14,431 bases of DNA from JBDKGV01 sp039798005 (GTDB lineage Bacteria; Fibrobacterota; Fibrobacteria; UBA5070), in assembly GCA_039798005.1 (NCBI GenBank), contig JBDKGV010000080.1, positions 1 to 14,431 of the forward strand, written 5' to 3'. Below, in pieces: positions 14,281 through 14,431 of the stretch (position 1 is its first letter; each line of letters starts with the position of its first letter). Below the pieces are notes generated by a model, which saw only the letters and a list, made by a program, of their open reading frames with translations, searched no databases and was not told the origin of the DNA. Made by a program: the position numbers and the translations under genes.

Positions 14281-14302
14281 TTGACAGGTTCTGTCAAATC
14301 AC
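14281..14302 (-). repeat. Stop-codon-associated element, copy 3, with perfect palindrome
   Basis: Lies between the stop codon at 14303-14305 and the terminator. Bases 14283-14302 (GACAGGTTCTGTCAAATCAC) fit the consensus of the other copies. Bases 14281-14297 form a perfect palindrome TTGACAG-GTT-CTGTCAA, so this copy is the most symmetric of the set. Confidence 0.55.
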
Positions 14303-14431
14303 TCAGAATCGGAACCAGAAGTACTTCAGGGCCAGATTCACGCTCCAGCCGTTGGCCGTCGCCAAGGACTGGTTGCCCTGGCCAGCCAGGACGATCGGGA
14401 ACGAGAGCTCCGCCTTGAAGTCACCGAACAG
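14303..14431 (-). CDS. C-terminal end of an outer-membrane beta-barrel protein (start outside window)
   Basis: The last 42 codons of a frame that enters from the right edge and ends in TGA at 14305-14303. The sequence shows alternating hydrophobic/polar strands (FKAELSFPIVLAG) and finishes NLALKYFWFRF, with a terminal phenylalanine and aromatic alternation, the usual BAM-recognition signature of outer-membrane barrels. Third-position G/C use matches the neighbours, and a strong terminator follows. The family cannot be named from this fragment. Confidence 0.7.
   Translation of the reverse strand: MFGDFKAELSFPIVLAGQGNQSLATANGWSVNLALKYFWFRF

Overview
The window is a GC-rich, densely coded chromosomal stretch from a diderm (Gram-negative) bacterium. 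An outer membrane is implied by an Mla-type lipid transport operon with a lipobox lipoprotein, a large protein ending in a predicted beta-barrel, and the C-terminus of another predicted barrel at the right edge. The glycogen synthase is of the type best known from Actinobacteria, but the outer-membrane genes argue against that phylum. A Fibrobacterota-like or other deep-branching diderm lineage would fit; this is a guess and not a sequence-based assignment. No phage genes, transposases or CRISPR arrays were seen.

Layout. Bases 1-261 hold the 5' part of a minus-strand zinc-ribbon-like ORF that leaves the window. Bases 312-1800 (+) hold a promoter, tRNA-Leu(UAG), trigger factor (tig) and a textbook terminator. 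A GC-rich hairpin repeat at 1865-1966 separates this from glgM-type glycogen/maltose-1-phosphate synthase and a BioC-like methyltransferase (2037-4068, +). From 4209 to the right edge everything is on the minus strand. Read in the direction of transcription this is: an outer-membrane protein C-terminus (right edge) with its terminator; a small membrane protein, aspartoacylase, a secreted protein of unknown function and a 1084-residue metallopeptidase/propeller/barrel protein (14240 to 8753); then mlaE (with an N-terminal STAS-like domain), mlaF, mlaD and an ABC-auxiliary lipoprotein (8652 to 5249); then ribF (5150 to 4209). bioC and ribF converge at 4069-4208.

How the genes work together. The mlaEFD-lipoprotein set is a complete-looking ABC/MCE lipid transporter joined by short overlaps (GTGA, TGATG). 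The aspartoacylase cluster is also tightly coupled and ends in a cell-surface type protein. Its joint function is unknown, and it is the best candidate here for something undescribed.

Two sequence-level patterns stand out. First, glgM, ribF and mlaE each have a TAnnTT hexamer exactly six bases before the start codon, the geometry expected for leaderless mRNAs, while genes inside operons use Shine-Dalgarno sites or overlaps. Second, a 20-base element (GACAGRWTYYGTCAAATYAC, plus-strand orientation) recurs at the 3' ends of three unrelated minus-strand genes, and its 16-base core recurs once inside a coding region.
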